The translations under genes were made by a program, and so were the position numbers. A DNA stretch of 64,000 nt, taken from positions 46,649,847 to 46,713,846 of the forward strand of contig CM039121.1 in NCBI GenBank assembly GCA_022036555.1. The letters run 5' to 3'. The notes under the pieces are model-generated. The model ran no database searches. It saw nothing but the letters and a program-made list of their open reading frames with translations, and was not told where the DNA came from. The DNA is from Microstegium vimineum. Lineage: Eukaryota; Streptophyta; Magnoliopsida; Poales; Poaceae. Below, piece by piece: positions 1-10,385 of this stretch (positions are counted from its first letter, which is position 1; every line of letters starts with the position of its first letter).

Positions 1-873
1 GGCGATGTTCCTCCAAAGCGTCAAGCTCCTAGAACCAAAGCTGAATCTACTCATCGCTGGTGAGCTCATCATGAATAGCTACCCGTAATGATGGGAGTTG
101 TACTTCAAGCGGCAAGACTGCCTTACTCCCATAGACAAGAGCATATGGTATGGATTGCGTTGGAGTGCGAGTGGTGACACTGTATGCCCATAGAGCCTCA
201 AAGAGATGATCATACCAATCTCTTTTGTGCTTTGTGACTGTCTTTTTAAGTATCTTATCGAGGGTCTTATTAAATGCCTCAGCTAAACCATTTGTTTCTG
301 GATAGTTGCCAGTGGAGCAATTCCATGCAATATTATACTTTGCTATGAATCTTTGCATATTATCTTATTTGAATGCCTTAGCATTGTCAGAAGTAATACG
401 GCGTGGAACTCCAAAACGGTATATGATATGCCGCTCTAGAAAATTAATAACATTACCAGACTTCACTTCTCAAAGTGTGATAGCCTCTGCCCATTTAGAG
501 AAGTAATCGGTTGATGCTAGAATATAGTGGTGTCCCCTGGATGAAGAGGGCTCAATGGATCCAATCACATTAATTCCCCAAGCATCAAATGGCCAAGAAG
601 GAACTGTAGGATGAAGCGGAACAGGGGGTTCATGCTTGAATTTGTCATGAATTTCACAATTATGGCATGACTTGGCAATTTTAAGACAATCTGCCATGAT
701 TTCAGGACAGTAATATCCAACCAATTTGATGCCATGGTACATCTTTGCTCCACTTTGATGCCCACCACATAATCCATGATGCATTTCCCATAGTATTTTA
801 TTAGCTTCTTTTCTTGATACACATTGTAGGAGTATCTCTTGGCTGAAAGTCCGTCGGTATAAAATAACGATCT

Positions 874-941
<68 letters not shown>

Positions 942-1012
942 GGAAGACGTTGTTGTAGTCTATGCCTTTCTATCACATCACTCTGGTACAGTCCCATGAT
1001 TAAAATAATCAA
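1..1012 (-). pseudogene. Ty3/gypsy integrase remnant
   Basis: Minus-strand reading gives a retroviral-type integrase. An HHCC zinc-binding region (GLCGGHQSG followed by KSCHNCEIH) lies near 640-790. The catalytic core follows with Asp in DYFSKWAEA (near 480-510), Asp in ITSDNAKAF (near 370-395) and Glu in PETNGLAEAF (near 270-300), the D,D-35-E pattern. In-frame stops lie at about 467-469 and near 360, so the frame is broken. The C-terminal region continues past the left edge. The upstream reverse transcriptase is missing and a (TA)n tract lies where it would be expected. No LTR is visible. This is the decayed internal part of an older element, unrelated in close sequence to the two complete elements further right. 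Confidence 0.85.
876..938. repeat. (TA)n microsatellite
   Basis: Sixty-three bases of uninterrupted TA dinucleotide. It creates a meaningless Tyr-Ile repeat in open frames on both strands. It marks the broken upstream edge of the integrase remnant. Confidence 0.97.
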
Positions 1013-2085
1013 GGATAGCCAAATTAAGTTATTCTTGAAGAATTTTTATTATTAAAATAAGCTATAATAAAAAGTGATATTTTACATAAATTTTGAAATA
1101 AGACAAGTGGTCAAACTTAGATTTAAAAAAATTAAACGAAGTATAATTTAGGATGGAGTTAGTATGTATAAAATATTTGAAACATTTATATCTCTAAATA
1201 AATTTATTATGAAAATAGGTTCATCGATCTATCTAATGATACTAATTATGTATCATAAATATAAAATCTAGTCAAATTTAAATAAGTTTTAATTTCTCAA
1301 AAAGCAATTTATTATATATAAAAATGATCGGTCTATCTCTTTCCTCTAAAATTTCTAAGGTGGTGTTTGAGTCTATCTCTTTCCTCTAGATTTCCTAAGG
1401 GGGTGTTTGTATCCGGTGACTAAAGTTTAGCAGGTGTCATATCGGGTGTTATGGTACTTATTAGAAGAACTAAATATGAGCTAATCATAAAAACTAATTA
1501 CGGAAGTCATGACTAATTCGTGTGACAAAGCTATTAAGCCTGATTAATCAGTCATTAGAACATATTTACTCTCGCACCACATTGTCCAATTATGGACTAA
1601 TTAGGTTTAATTGATGCAGTCTTTAAATTAGTCTAAATCTATGCAACTAGTTTTGTAATTAGTCCGTGCTTAATACTTCAAATTAGTGTCAAACCGATAC
1701 CGATGTGATAGGGACTAGTTTAGAGGGGTGAACCCTAAAACCTAGAGGGTATTTGATCCATGGACTAAAATTTAGGAATGTCACATCGAATGTTCCAGGT
1801 AGTCACTAGAGAGACTAAGCATAAGTTAATCCTGAGGCTAATTAGGGAAACCATAACTAATTCGTGAGACGAATCTATTATGCTTGATTAAGTAATTAAT
1901 TCATCAATAGCTCATGTTTACTGTATTATTATATTATCAAATCAGATAATATTATCAAATTAGACAAATCTATACCTAATAATAAAGAGCCAAAATTTCT
2001 CCTAATAGATTCATCTCCTAAATTAGTCTTAATTTATTTTATAATTAATCTATATTTAATATTTGGTCAAACATCCCATGTGAGT
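1013..2085. other. AT-rich intergenic DNA with MITE-like pieces
   Basis: No gene is supported here. A 40-bp unit is repeated in tandem at 1331-1370 and 1371-1410. From about 1399 to 1736 there is a MITE-like segment: one end reads GGGTGTTTGTATCC then GACTAAAGTTTAG, and the other end carries GGGACTAGTTTAGAGGGGTG, roughly its complement. A second member of the same family begins near 1745 (GGGTATTTGATCCATGGACT) and stops without its far arm close to 2085, next to the insertion point of the large element. Both copies share the word pattern AACTAATT..GAGACGAATCTATTA that is common in grass MITEs. The piece near 1060-1170 resembles one half of a Stowaway-like MITE. Confidence 0.5.
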
Positions 2086-2090
2086 GGGAG
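2086..2090. repeat. Target site duplication, left copy (element 1)
   Basis: GGGAG directly precedes the left LTR and is repeated exactly at 18216-18220 directly after the right LTR. A 5-bp duplication is the normal product of LTR-retrotransposon integration and fixes the element ends at 2091 and 18215. Confidence 0.95.
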
Positions 2091-3446
2091 TGTCGGTGTT
2101 ATGACCCGGGGTCAAGACCACCAACGAGTAAATTTGTATATCACATGCTCCCTCTCTCAGACGTGATGCAAGATGGACACAAGATTTATCCTAGTTCGGG
2201 CAAGAAGGCCCTACGTCCAGCGGGGGGAGGATGATTTGTATTATCTCGCACCCAAAGCGTGCTCGTACAGGGGGGTACAAGCTGTGTTACACAGATCGGG
2301 CCACCCGAGGGGTCGATCGAGTGGCGCGGTGTGTGTGTGTGTGGACTAGGGTCCCTGAGGATGAAAGTCCGGTCAGAGTCCCAGATCAAGTGGGAGTCGG
2401 TCCTCAGAGTTCCTAGAGGTCGGAAAAAGTCGAGTCCCCCTACTCTACCTCGGCGTCCCCCTTTTATAGGCCAAGGGGAGACCCGAGGGTACAGGGTCCT
2501 AACAGTAGAAGCATGGGCGACGTATCTGCAGCATAGTGTTGGAGGAATGACGTTGAGCACTGTCGCGGCATGGCCTTCCCGTCCTTCAGGCGTCCCTAGT
2601 CGTGGCGGCAGTAGGAGTCGTCACTGTGCAGCGTCCGCAGGCGGCGCGAGTCCCACACCTGAAGCGGGACGGGGCAGATGGGACGGCTTCCGTACCGGAG
2701 TTGTTGAAGAGGAGGGGGTCGAGCCCCCCGGTCGAGGGAGGGGGTCAAGCCCTGTATGACTCCGTCGCGTTCCCGACGTCGTCGTCGAGGGTCGCACTGT
2801 TCACTTTCCGAGGGGTAGTGTTGGAGTCCGTACTCGCATAGTGGCAACAGTGGCGGCATAGTTGACGGGAATCGGGGACTGGACGGGGAGTTGGCGGATT
2901 TGACAGCGGACGCAGGCGCCCATGTCGTTAGGTGGGTTCACTTTAACCCATGCCGGAGCAGTTGGGTTAATCGACCCCCTCGTCTGAGGGTCGTCTGCTT
3001 GACCCTTGGTCGAGGGGGAGGTCGAGGCGTCGACGGGGTTGGACAGGTCGAAATCGAGGTAGAGCTCGGGGGTTGTTCGTTCGACCCCTCGTCCGTCGTC
3101 GAGGTGGAGCCGGGGGTCGTTCGTTCGACCCCTCGTCCGTCCTCGAGGTGGAGCCGGGGGTCGTTCGTTCGACCCCTCGTCCGTCGTCGAGGTGGAGCCG
3201 GGGGTCGTTCGCTCGACCCCTCGTCCGTCGTCGAGGTGGAGTCGGGGGTCGTTCGCTCGACCCCTCGTCCGTCGTCGAGGTGGAGTCGGCCCGTGGCTTG
3301 TTGCCGCAGTTTGGTGCAGAGGGGGCCCTCGATTGATGGGCCGCATCTTACCGAGTAGTGGGCTGGTCCTTGCCTTAAAAATGGTTGCTATGTTTAGCGT
3401 TAATTTATCGAAGGGTTTAGGGTACCCCTTACCTTCGTACCCGACA
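2091..3446 (-). repeat. Left LTR of element 1 (its 3' LTR)
   Basis: Begins TGTCGGTGTTATGACCC and ends TTCGTACCCGACA, so its ends form the inverted repeat TGTCGG/CCGACA. It aligns along its whole length with 16887-18215. It is 27 bases longer than its partner because it has one more 44-bp repeat unit but a shorter GT run. Because the element reads on the minus strand, this is the downstream LTR. The polypurine tract should lie just inside it at about 3447-3465, where the minus strand is G-rich (CCTCGGGGGCTAC). Confidence 0.95.
3067..3286. repeat. 44-bp tandem repeat, 5 copies, in left LTR
   Basis: Five consecutive 44-base units, each starting CGGGGGTCGTTCG and ending GTCGAGGTGGAG followed by C or T. 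The matching block in the right LTR (17879-18055) has four units. The open frames seen through this block are products of the periodicity, not genes. Confidence 0.95.
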
Positions 3447-5040
3447 GTAGCCCCCGAGGCCCCAGAGGAGTGATTTAGAACTCCTCTGGGGGCTATGATA
3501 CGCGTTTCTTGGAGGGAGTAAGGATTGCCCGGAGGTTTTATCCTCGGCCTGCAGGGTTAGTGAGAAATCCGATTCTCCGTGGGGTGCGCGCGAGCGCACC
3601 CCGCGGGGGTAGCCCCCGAGGCCCCAGAGGAGTGATTAAGAACTCCTCTGGGGGCTAAAATATGTTGTATAGCGGGGTCTTTAAAGGATACTTGGAGACG
3701 TGGCACCCTGTCGAGGGGTCGATTCCATTCCTTTTCCTGCAAAAAGAAGTGTTCGAGGGCGGCTGTCGAACCCTGCCGAGGGCCAGCCTTCGCTCCCTCA
3801 AGCACCACTGGAGTCAGAGCGCCCCGCCTGAGAGGTCGACTCTGTCTGCCAGGTTACGAGTTTTCAACCCTCTTTCGTCGAGGGGTGCCGTGCGTAGTCG
3901 GGCCCTCGAGCCCTCGAATGGCTAGGCCTTCACTACCTCATAGAGTCCTTCCCACGGATCCTTTCGTTCGGATCGTGGGGTGAAGAGCATCGTGCTATCC
4001 TCGTTAGGACGAGCCCGAAGTCCTCGGTGAGCTGTTCTCGGGCATGAGTCCATTAGAAATGGTGCCCTGTACGGGTAAAAATCCGAGTGAGAACTCGACC
4101 CCCGTTCGATAGGGATCGACTAGTGGCCCGGAGGCGTTCTCATTGTTAAGCAAGCCGTACGGCTCGCTAAGCACGACCACGTGGACCACCAAGGTGCCAA
4201 CCCCATTCGATAGGAGTTGGTGGCTCGATGCCTCCCAGCGCAGGGATCCTTAGGTGTTCCTAGGTATGCCTCGGATATGTCCCAGGGAGCCACGAGAGTT
4301 CGTTCTCGAGCTACCGGGACATCCCTGACTCGTGTACTCGAGGGCGGCTGTCGAACTCCGTTCGTGGAGCCAGCCTTCGCTCCCTCGAGATTTGGGGGTG
4401 GACCGGAGTCCGTTAACCATGGGTCCTTCCTGACCTCAGGTACTCGAGGGCGGCTGTCGAACCCTATGTAAGGGCCAGCCTTCGCTCCCTCAAGATTTGA
4501 CGGATGGTTCGTCATCCGACGCTATCCTCAGGAGGAGGAGTCCGACCTTGTGGACCGCCGAGGGGAAAAGTAGGTGGTTGTTGTATTGAACTTGGGGACA
4601 TACCTGTGTCGGAGCTCTCGAGGGAGGCTGTCGAACCCCCGGACGGGCCAGCCTTCACCCCTTCGAGGCCATGGAATGAACTGTAGTTGACGACCCGAGG
4701 CCCTGTTAGGCCTCGAGCACTCGAGGGGGGCTATCGAGCCCGTTCGTAGGCCGGCCTTTGTCCCCTCGAGATTTTGGGGGTGGACCGAGGTCCTAACCCG
4801 AGGTCATTTCTAGCCTCAGGCACTCGAGGGTAGCTGTCGAACCCTCTTTCGAGGGCCAGCTCTCCGCTGCCTCAAGATTCCTTACCCTCGAAGACGACGT
4901 TTCCGGCCGCGCGCCTTTTTAGGCGGTGCCCGTTCGGCGCAACAGTGCGGTTACAGGGGGGAGTGCGGCGCGGAGCCCGATGATGGGACGGGACGCCTTA
5001 TCCTGGAGGGAATACGAGGAGGAGAGTACAGGCGAATTAA
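3447..5040. repeat. Non-coding array of short inverted repeats in element 1
   Basis: No gene seen. Two related hairpins, AGCCCCCGAGGCCCCAGAGG then a short loop then CCTCTGGGGGCT, lie at about 3448-3504 and 3609-3657. Further right, a looser unit recurs about seven times (starting near 3752, 4340, 4443, 4617, 4720, 4822 and in variant forms): CTCGAGGGCGGCTGTCGA, a spacer of 10 to 20 bases, then GGCCAGCCTTCGCTCCCTC. Its two halves are partly self-complementary (CTCGAGGG..CCCTCGAG, GGCTG..CAGCC). The tract separates the 3' LTR from the promoter of the antisense gene. Confidence 0.75.
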
Positions 5041-5090
5041 ATGCGGAGATTCTCTTGCCTGTTGCCGGATCTGTCCGTTGGCCTCCCGCG

Positions 5091-5099
5091 TATAAGTAG
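5091..5099 (+). promoter_or_regulatory. TATA box of the antisense gene in element 1
   Basis: TATAAGTAG lies about 200 bases before the chosen start codon (5290) and is followed by a pyrimidine-rich leader (5135-5180), the usual look of a grass core promoter. It points away from gag-pol, so the antisense gene does not depend on LTR transcription. Inferred from sequence only. Confidence 0.6.
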
Positions 5100-5289
5100 T
5101 GAGGGTGAGGGGTCTGGTGCCTTTTCCGCGCAATTGCCTTCCTCGCCTCCTTGCCTTCGTCTTCCTCGCCTTCTTCTCTCCGCCTCTGCCTTAGGCGTCC
5201 CGCGGGTAGGAACTCTGCGCGAGCGAGAGAGAAAGAGAAAGATAGGAAACGTACCGTCCGCCTCCAAGTCCGAGCAAACTACCGTCCCT

Positions 5290-8200
5290 ATGGCCACCTT
5301 CCAGCTCGTCGATGCCGACGCCTGGCCCGCCTCCTCGATCCGTCGATTGTACCTGACGGAGTTGGTGGAGAGCGGACTTCTCTGGCCTGTTACCACGGCG
5401 GAGAGGCCGGAGTGGATAGCTCCGTCGCGGGACCACGCCGAGCCCAACCCGCCGGAGGGATACGTGGTGTCGTTCGAGGTCTTCCACCGGGCGGGGCTGG
5501 GGGCCCCGCCTAGCCGCTTCCTGCGCGCGCTCCTCTACCACTACGAAGTGGAGCTCCAGCACCTCACCCCCAACGGCGTCAGCCAGGCGGCGGTCTTCGC
5601 GGCAGTGTGCGAAGGCTACCTAGGGATCGAGCCCCATTGGGATCTGTGGCTTCACATCTTCAAGGCCAACATCTTCCACGCCTCGGTCAACAAGGGCAAC
5701 CGCCGGAAGGTCAGGGCCGGGTGCTGCAGCATCTTCGTCAAGCGGCCGCCGCTTTGGCTCCCGGCGAACCCATCCTCGAGCCACTCCGGGTGGCATTCCG
5801 GGTGGTTCTACCTGAGGAACGACGACGATCTACTCCTGGCGTACACCGGGAGGACACTCGACGCCGAGCCCGACCGCTGGGGATACGGTGTCCCGTCGGA
5901 CAAGCAGAAGCACCTCAACGGCTTGCTGGACGCGCTCAAGCGTCTGAAGGAGAGGGGGCTTACCGCGGAGATTTTTGCGTCGGCGTTCCACCGACGGTGG
6001 GTTCTACCGCTGATGGCTCGACCCCTCCGCATCGACGAGATGGGTCCAGGGGTCGATCTCTCGGGCTGCCGCTTCGTCGAGGAGGAACTGGCTTCGGACC
6101 AGGTGGTCGGCCGCGTCCGCCGTTTCTTCGTGGGGGGGGGGGGGGGGTTCGACCCCAAGAACGTCGCGAAGATCCCTATGAAGCCGGATGAGGGCTTCTT
6201 TGAGCTGGTAAGGTCCTTTCCTCCGGTTAGAGTCCTCGCTCTTGTCCCCTCCATCCTTTCTGCTCGTGCTCTAACTGTCTCGCGTTCCGCAGGGGAATGT
6301 GTCCTACAAACGCTCGCGTCCGCCGGTGAAGGAGGATCGGGCCACGAAAGAGGCGAACCACCTCCGCGCGCAGAAGCAGAAGTCCGACAAGGACAAGGCC
6401 AAGGCGAAGATGGCCAGGAAGACTCGGGAGACAGAGCTGAGAAATTAGCGTCGGGCCCAACAGAGGCGGTTGGGCCTCGATGAGGAGTTGTCGCCCTCAG
6501 AGGAGGAGGACGACGATGAGGAAAATACAAACTGGAGCGAACTGGAGGAGGAGGAGGAGGTGACGGCGCCTGAACAGGCGGCCATTGCTACTGGTGGAGA
6601 GGAGGGGTCGACCTCGAGGTCGGCCCCTTCTGTTGAAGCTGGGCCACGGGCGGAGCGCCCCGTGGCTTCGCAAGAAGTCGCGCCGCGGCAGACGCGGTCG
6701 CAGACGCCGCGGCCCTCGTCGGGGGGTCGACCGAGCGAGCCCCCGACGCTCGCCGCGTCGAGCGCACGGGTGCCGGGCCCGCCGGCGCAGGTGGGGGCCG
6801 GCAAGGAGACGAAGGTGGTGGAGCCGTCGAGGGGTCGATCGAGCGAGCCCCCGAAGCCTGCCGCGTCGAGCGCACGGGTGCCGGGCCCGTCGGCGCAGGT
6901 GGGGACCGGCAAGAGGACGACGGTGGCGTCGCCGGCCCCTGCCCGGGAGAAGGTGCCGAGTGCCGCCTCGACCCCCGCCCCCAAGGCGGTGGTGCTCGAA
7001 AGCTCGACCAGCCCGACGGTCGCCGGGCCGAAGCGCCGGGCTCCGAGGGGGTAAGTCGATTTATAGTCGTTGTCGGTTTTGTCTTTTTGTCGGTAAGGAC
7101 CCGTGCTTATTGTTGTGCACGTGTTCCTTTTTTAGGTCGAAGCGCCGGCAGAGAGCCGCGCCTCCCGCCCCTGCTAAGAAGCTGAAGACGGGGGCTGCGG
7201 TTCAAGTAGCCCCCGAGGTTGGCCCGGCAGCCCCGCCCCCTTCGACGGTCGCCCCCGAGGCGGCTCGGGTAGCCACGGCCCAGGAGGCGATGGCGCGGGG
7301 GAAGGCGCAGGGGGCCTCGGCATCTGCTCCGTTGACGGAGGAGGCGAACCCGCCGACGGTGGTGGCCGTCGAAGCGACGGTCATGGTGCCCGCGCGGCCG
7401 TCAGAAGAAGTCGCGTCCAGCGCCCCGGGGGGCGCGGAGCTCCTGCCGACAGCGGTCGCGGCCGGGGTGGTGGAGGAGGTCGGGCCTCAAGCCCCCGTGA
7501 TCGAGCGGGAGGCCCCGGTTCACCCAACACCAGGGCGCTGGCCCGAGGGCCTAGCCGTGCTGGAGGCTCGACTCCAACTCGAGCGTGGGGGTACGACTAC
7601 CGCCGCGCCCGAGGGCCCCTCGATGACGCCTGGGCTCGAAGAGGGAGGTCCGGTCGAGCGCGCCGAGGGAACGCCCGCGCCGGCACAGGGCGAGATGCTG
7701 ATGGAGTCCACCCCCGCCCAGGTGGACGAGATGGTGGCCGAGTTTATGGACCCGGCGGAACTTGCCATCATCTTGGCTCCTCGGGCGGAGCCGGAGGTGG
7801 CTCGGCCCCCCTCGAGGTTGGGGGGCCGCTGTCTCGAGGTAAGTCACACTTCGACTCGCTCGAGACGCAGTGGGTTCCCCTTGCTGGGTATTTACTTTTT
7901 TGAGCTCTTTCATCGCGCAGGGCCGTCTTACCGGCCCGGGTCTTCTTCTACCGGTGGAGACGGCTTGGCGGGGCCGTCGATGTACTCGCGAGGTGGCCCA
8001 GAGGAAGAAGCCTCGCCCCTTTCCGCTTATCGAGGAGGGGGGGACCTGCGCGATGACGCCACGGGGACCGTCGAGCAGAGGATTGCCGCCCGCAGCGCGG
8101 CGTGGGGCTAGGAGGTTCTCGAGGTGGCGGACCCTCGAGACCCCGAGCGGGTTTTCCTCACGCTCGACGACCAGTCCAAGCTTCGACGGTGGGAGCACGT

Positions 8201-9445
8201 CGAGGAGTATCGGGCCTGGTTTGAACACTCGGTACGTCGCGCTGCGGAGGTCGCCGCCGCGAACATACGCGAGGGAATGGAGGTAGGTTCTGTTCCACCT
8301 TAGATAGTACTTGAATTGTCTGGCTGCCGTTTGTTGACGATCTCTGTTTTTATCCTTGTCAGTCGTTGCGTGTGAGGTCCTACGAGAAGTCCCAGTACAT
8401 TCTCTGGGTACAGGGGCAACTCTCGACCCTCCGCGCCTAGCTGGATATGGCGAGGGATGAGGCCGCCCGCGCGAAGGCGGAGGCGGCGACTGTCCAGAAG
8501 GATGCCGAGTCAAAGGTCACTCATGCGAAGGCCGGCTACGAGGCCCTCTAGAAGGAAGCCTGGGAGGCCATGTCGTCGGTGCAGGAGAAGCTCGACGAGG
8601 CCCTTCGGTCGACCGTCACCGTCGGGCAGGAGCGGGATGCTGCCCTCGAGGCCCAGCGCAAGGCCGAGGAGGATGCCGCCCGGCTGAGGGAAGACATTCG
8701 AGGGCTCCGGGGAGACCTCGACGCCGTCTCCCGCGAGCGCGACGCTCTGGCCACCTCGGAGGAGAAGGCTCGGACCCGCGCGACCTCCTTGGGCGTGGTG
8801 GCGATGAAGCAGAGGACGACCCTCGAGGACGCAAACAAGACCATCGAGGGCCTCGAGGCCAAAGTTAATGACCAGTCCTCCGAGCTTGAAGACTTCTGCC
8901 GCCAGCTCGAGGAGACCGAGCAGGCCTACTCCACCCTGGATGTGCAGGCCCAAGGTCAGTGTTTCGGGTGTTGCAGAGTCTGTTCTGCCTCGACCCTTTT
9001 TCTGCTTTTTTGTTGGGTTTTGACTGTTGCGTGCTTGTTTCGGAAAAATCTTCAGGGCCTGCTTGGCACCGAGGCAAACCTCAACGCGACGCTCGCGACC
9101 GCCATCAACACCTTCTGCAACGACCTCTCGGTGAAGCCGGAGCCGGAGGTCGAGGGAGACGCTCGAGGGGACTCCTTGCTGCGCCGCTTCTACTCCATGA
9201 CGCGGGGGGTGACGGAGAACGTCCGAGCCGCCCTGCATGTGGGCGTGAAGCGGGCCCTAGCGGTCGTCAACTCCTTCTACGACGTGGACCTCAACCTCGT
9301 TGTCGACGGGTTCGCCACCGACCCGGATTTGACCGAGGAACAGAACGACGCGAAGTGTCAGGAGTTGATGGATCACGCAGAGGTGCCCGGAGGCCTGCTG
9401 GCGTCGCTCTTCGAGCCCGAGGTGATCCCCTCGGCGGATGAGTAG
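5290..9445 (+). pseudogene. Antisense accessory gene of element 1, Transposase_28-like, decayed
   Basis: Lies opposite to gag-pol. Likely exons are 5290-6207, 6293-7050, 7136-7838, 7921-8282, 8363-8954 and 9056-9445, with good GTAAG donors at 6208, 7051 and 7839. Two later junctions do not keep phase, so splicing is provisional. The start at 5290 (ATGGCCACC) has a good context and follows a TATA box. Exon 1 encodes a 306-residue globular domain with YLTELVESGLL, RFLRALLYHYEVEL and WLHIFKANIF motifs, as I recall for the Pfam family 'putative gypsy type transposon' (Transposase_28). An acidic, then Ala/Pro-rich linker follows, then a coiled coil from about 8455 to 8950 and a conserved C-terminal block. 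In-frame TAG stops at 6446, 8109, 8438 and 8549 interrupt it. The native function is unknown. Confidence 0.7.
6131..6148. repeat. G homopolymer inside exon 1 of the antisense gene
   Basis: A run of about 17 G residues near the end of exon 1, giving polyglycine in the reading frame. The length may vary or be miscounted by sequencing; the frame through it is open as given. Confidence 0.8.
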
Positions 9446-10385
9446 CCCTCGGGAGGTGTCGACGGGTAGTCCCGGGCCTGTGAGCCATATCTGGGCAAAA
9501 AGGTCCATGTAATAGTTAGGCCGTTGTACTGATACAATGCCAAGCCCTCGAGGGCTTTTTGTATATATAATGCATTTTGATCGAGATGCACGCAGTTAAC
9601 ATTGTTTTTTCGAGCTTTCCCTGCTTTTCTTTGCCTGAGTCGACGCTTGTGAATTAAGTATTCGACGCACGCTCGTATCCCTGGAAGGGAGGTGGCGAGC
9701 GGGGATACCGTAGCCCTGGGGCGTAGGTGGGTCCCTGGCTCGACGACACCCTCGACCCTTAGGGAGCTCGAGGCGTCTTTACTTAGTTAAGAAGCGTACT
9801 CGAGGGAAAGAACGAGAGGGACAGTCGAGTTTCGAAAAAACGTTCGAGTTTTTCGGAGACTTAGGAGGGGGTGCCCCCCTGTTAGCCCCCGAGGGAGGCT
9901 CGACTTTGCTGAGGCAAAGTCGAGGCTAGCTTAGTGCTGTGGACGGGTTCGTCTCGTTGTTTCTACTTCTCGAGCTCTCTCTGCTTTTCTTTGCCTGAGT
10001 CGACGCTTGAGAACTAAGTGTTCGACGCACGCTCTTATCCCTGGAAGGGGGGTGGCGAGTGGGGGTACCGTAGCCCTGGGGCGTAGGTGGGTCCCTGGCT
10101 CGACGACACCCTCGACCCTTAGGGGGTTCGAGGCGCCTTTACTTAGTTAAGAAGCGTACTCGAGGGAAAGAACGAGAGGGAGAGTCGAGTTTCGAAGAAA
10201 CGTTCGGGTTTTTCGGGGACTTAGGAGGGGCTGCCCTCCTGTCAGCCCCCGAGGGGAGCTTGACTTTGTCCGGGCAAAGTCGAGGCTACCTTCGAGCTAC
10301 GAACGAACGTGAAATGTGTTTCGAGAACATTTTATTCATTCGAGAATTTGTACATAAATGCGAAAATGTACAAGGCCCTGGGGCC
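9446..10385. other. Intergenic spacer of element 1 with 360-bp tandem duplication
   Basis: The spacer lies between the 3' ends of two convergent genes, the antisense gene (ending 9445) and pol (ending 10386). Two direct copies of a 360-base unit start at 9611 and 9971 (shared landmarks CTGCTTTTCTTTGCCTGAGT, GTAGCCCTGGGGCGTAGG, AAGAAGCGTACTCGAGGG). Each contains a hairpin, GACTTTG..CAAAGTC, near 9913 and 10262. AT-rich stretches around 9555-9580 and 10318-10370 could hold the two polyadenylation regions. No coding frame is supported. Confidence 0.8.

Noticed and set aside
873..1055. Open frames rich in Tyr-Ile over the TA tract
   Set aside because: Pure product of the (TA)n repeat; no motif outside it.
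2259..2759. Open frames inside the LTRs of element 1 (also 17055-17474)
   Set aside because: They cross the GT microsatellite in different lengths in the two LTRs, so the frame is not kept.
3067..3286. Regular 44-bp repeats that could be mistaken for a CRISPR-like array
   Set aside because: Units abut with no unique spacers, the block is repeated in the partner LTR, and the genome is plant nuclear.
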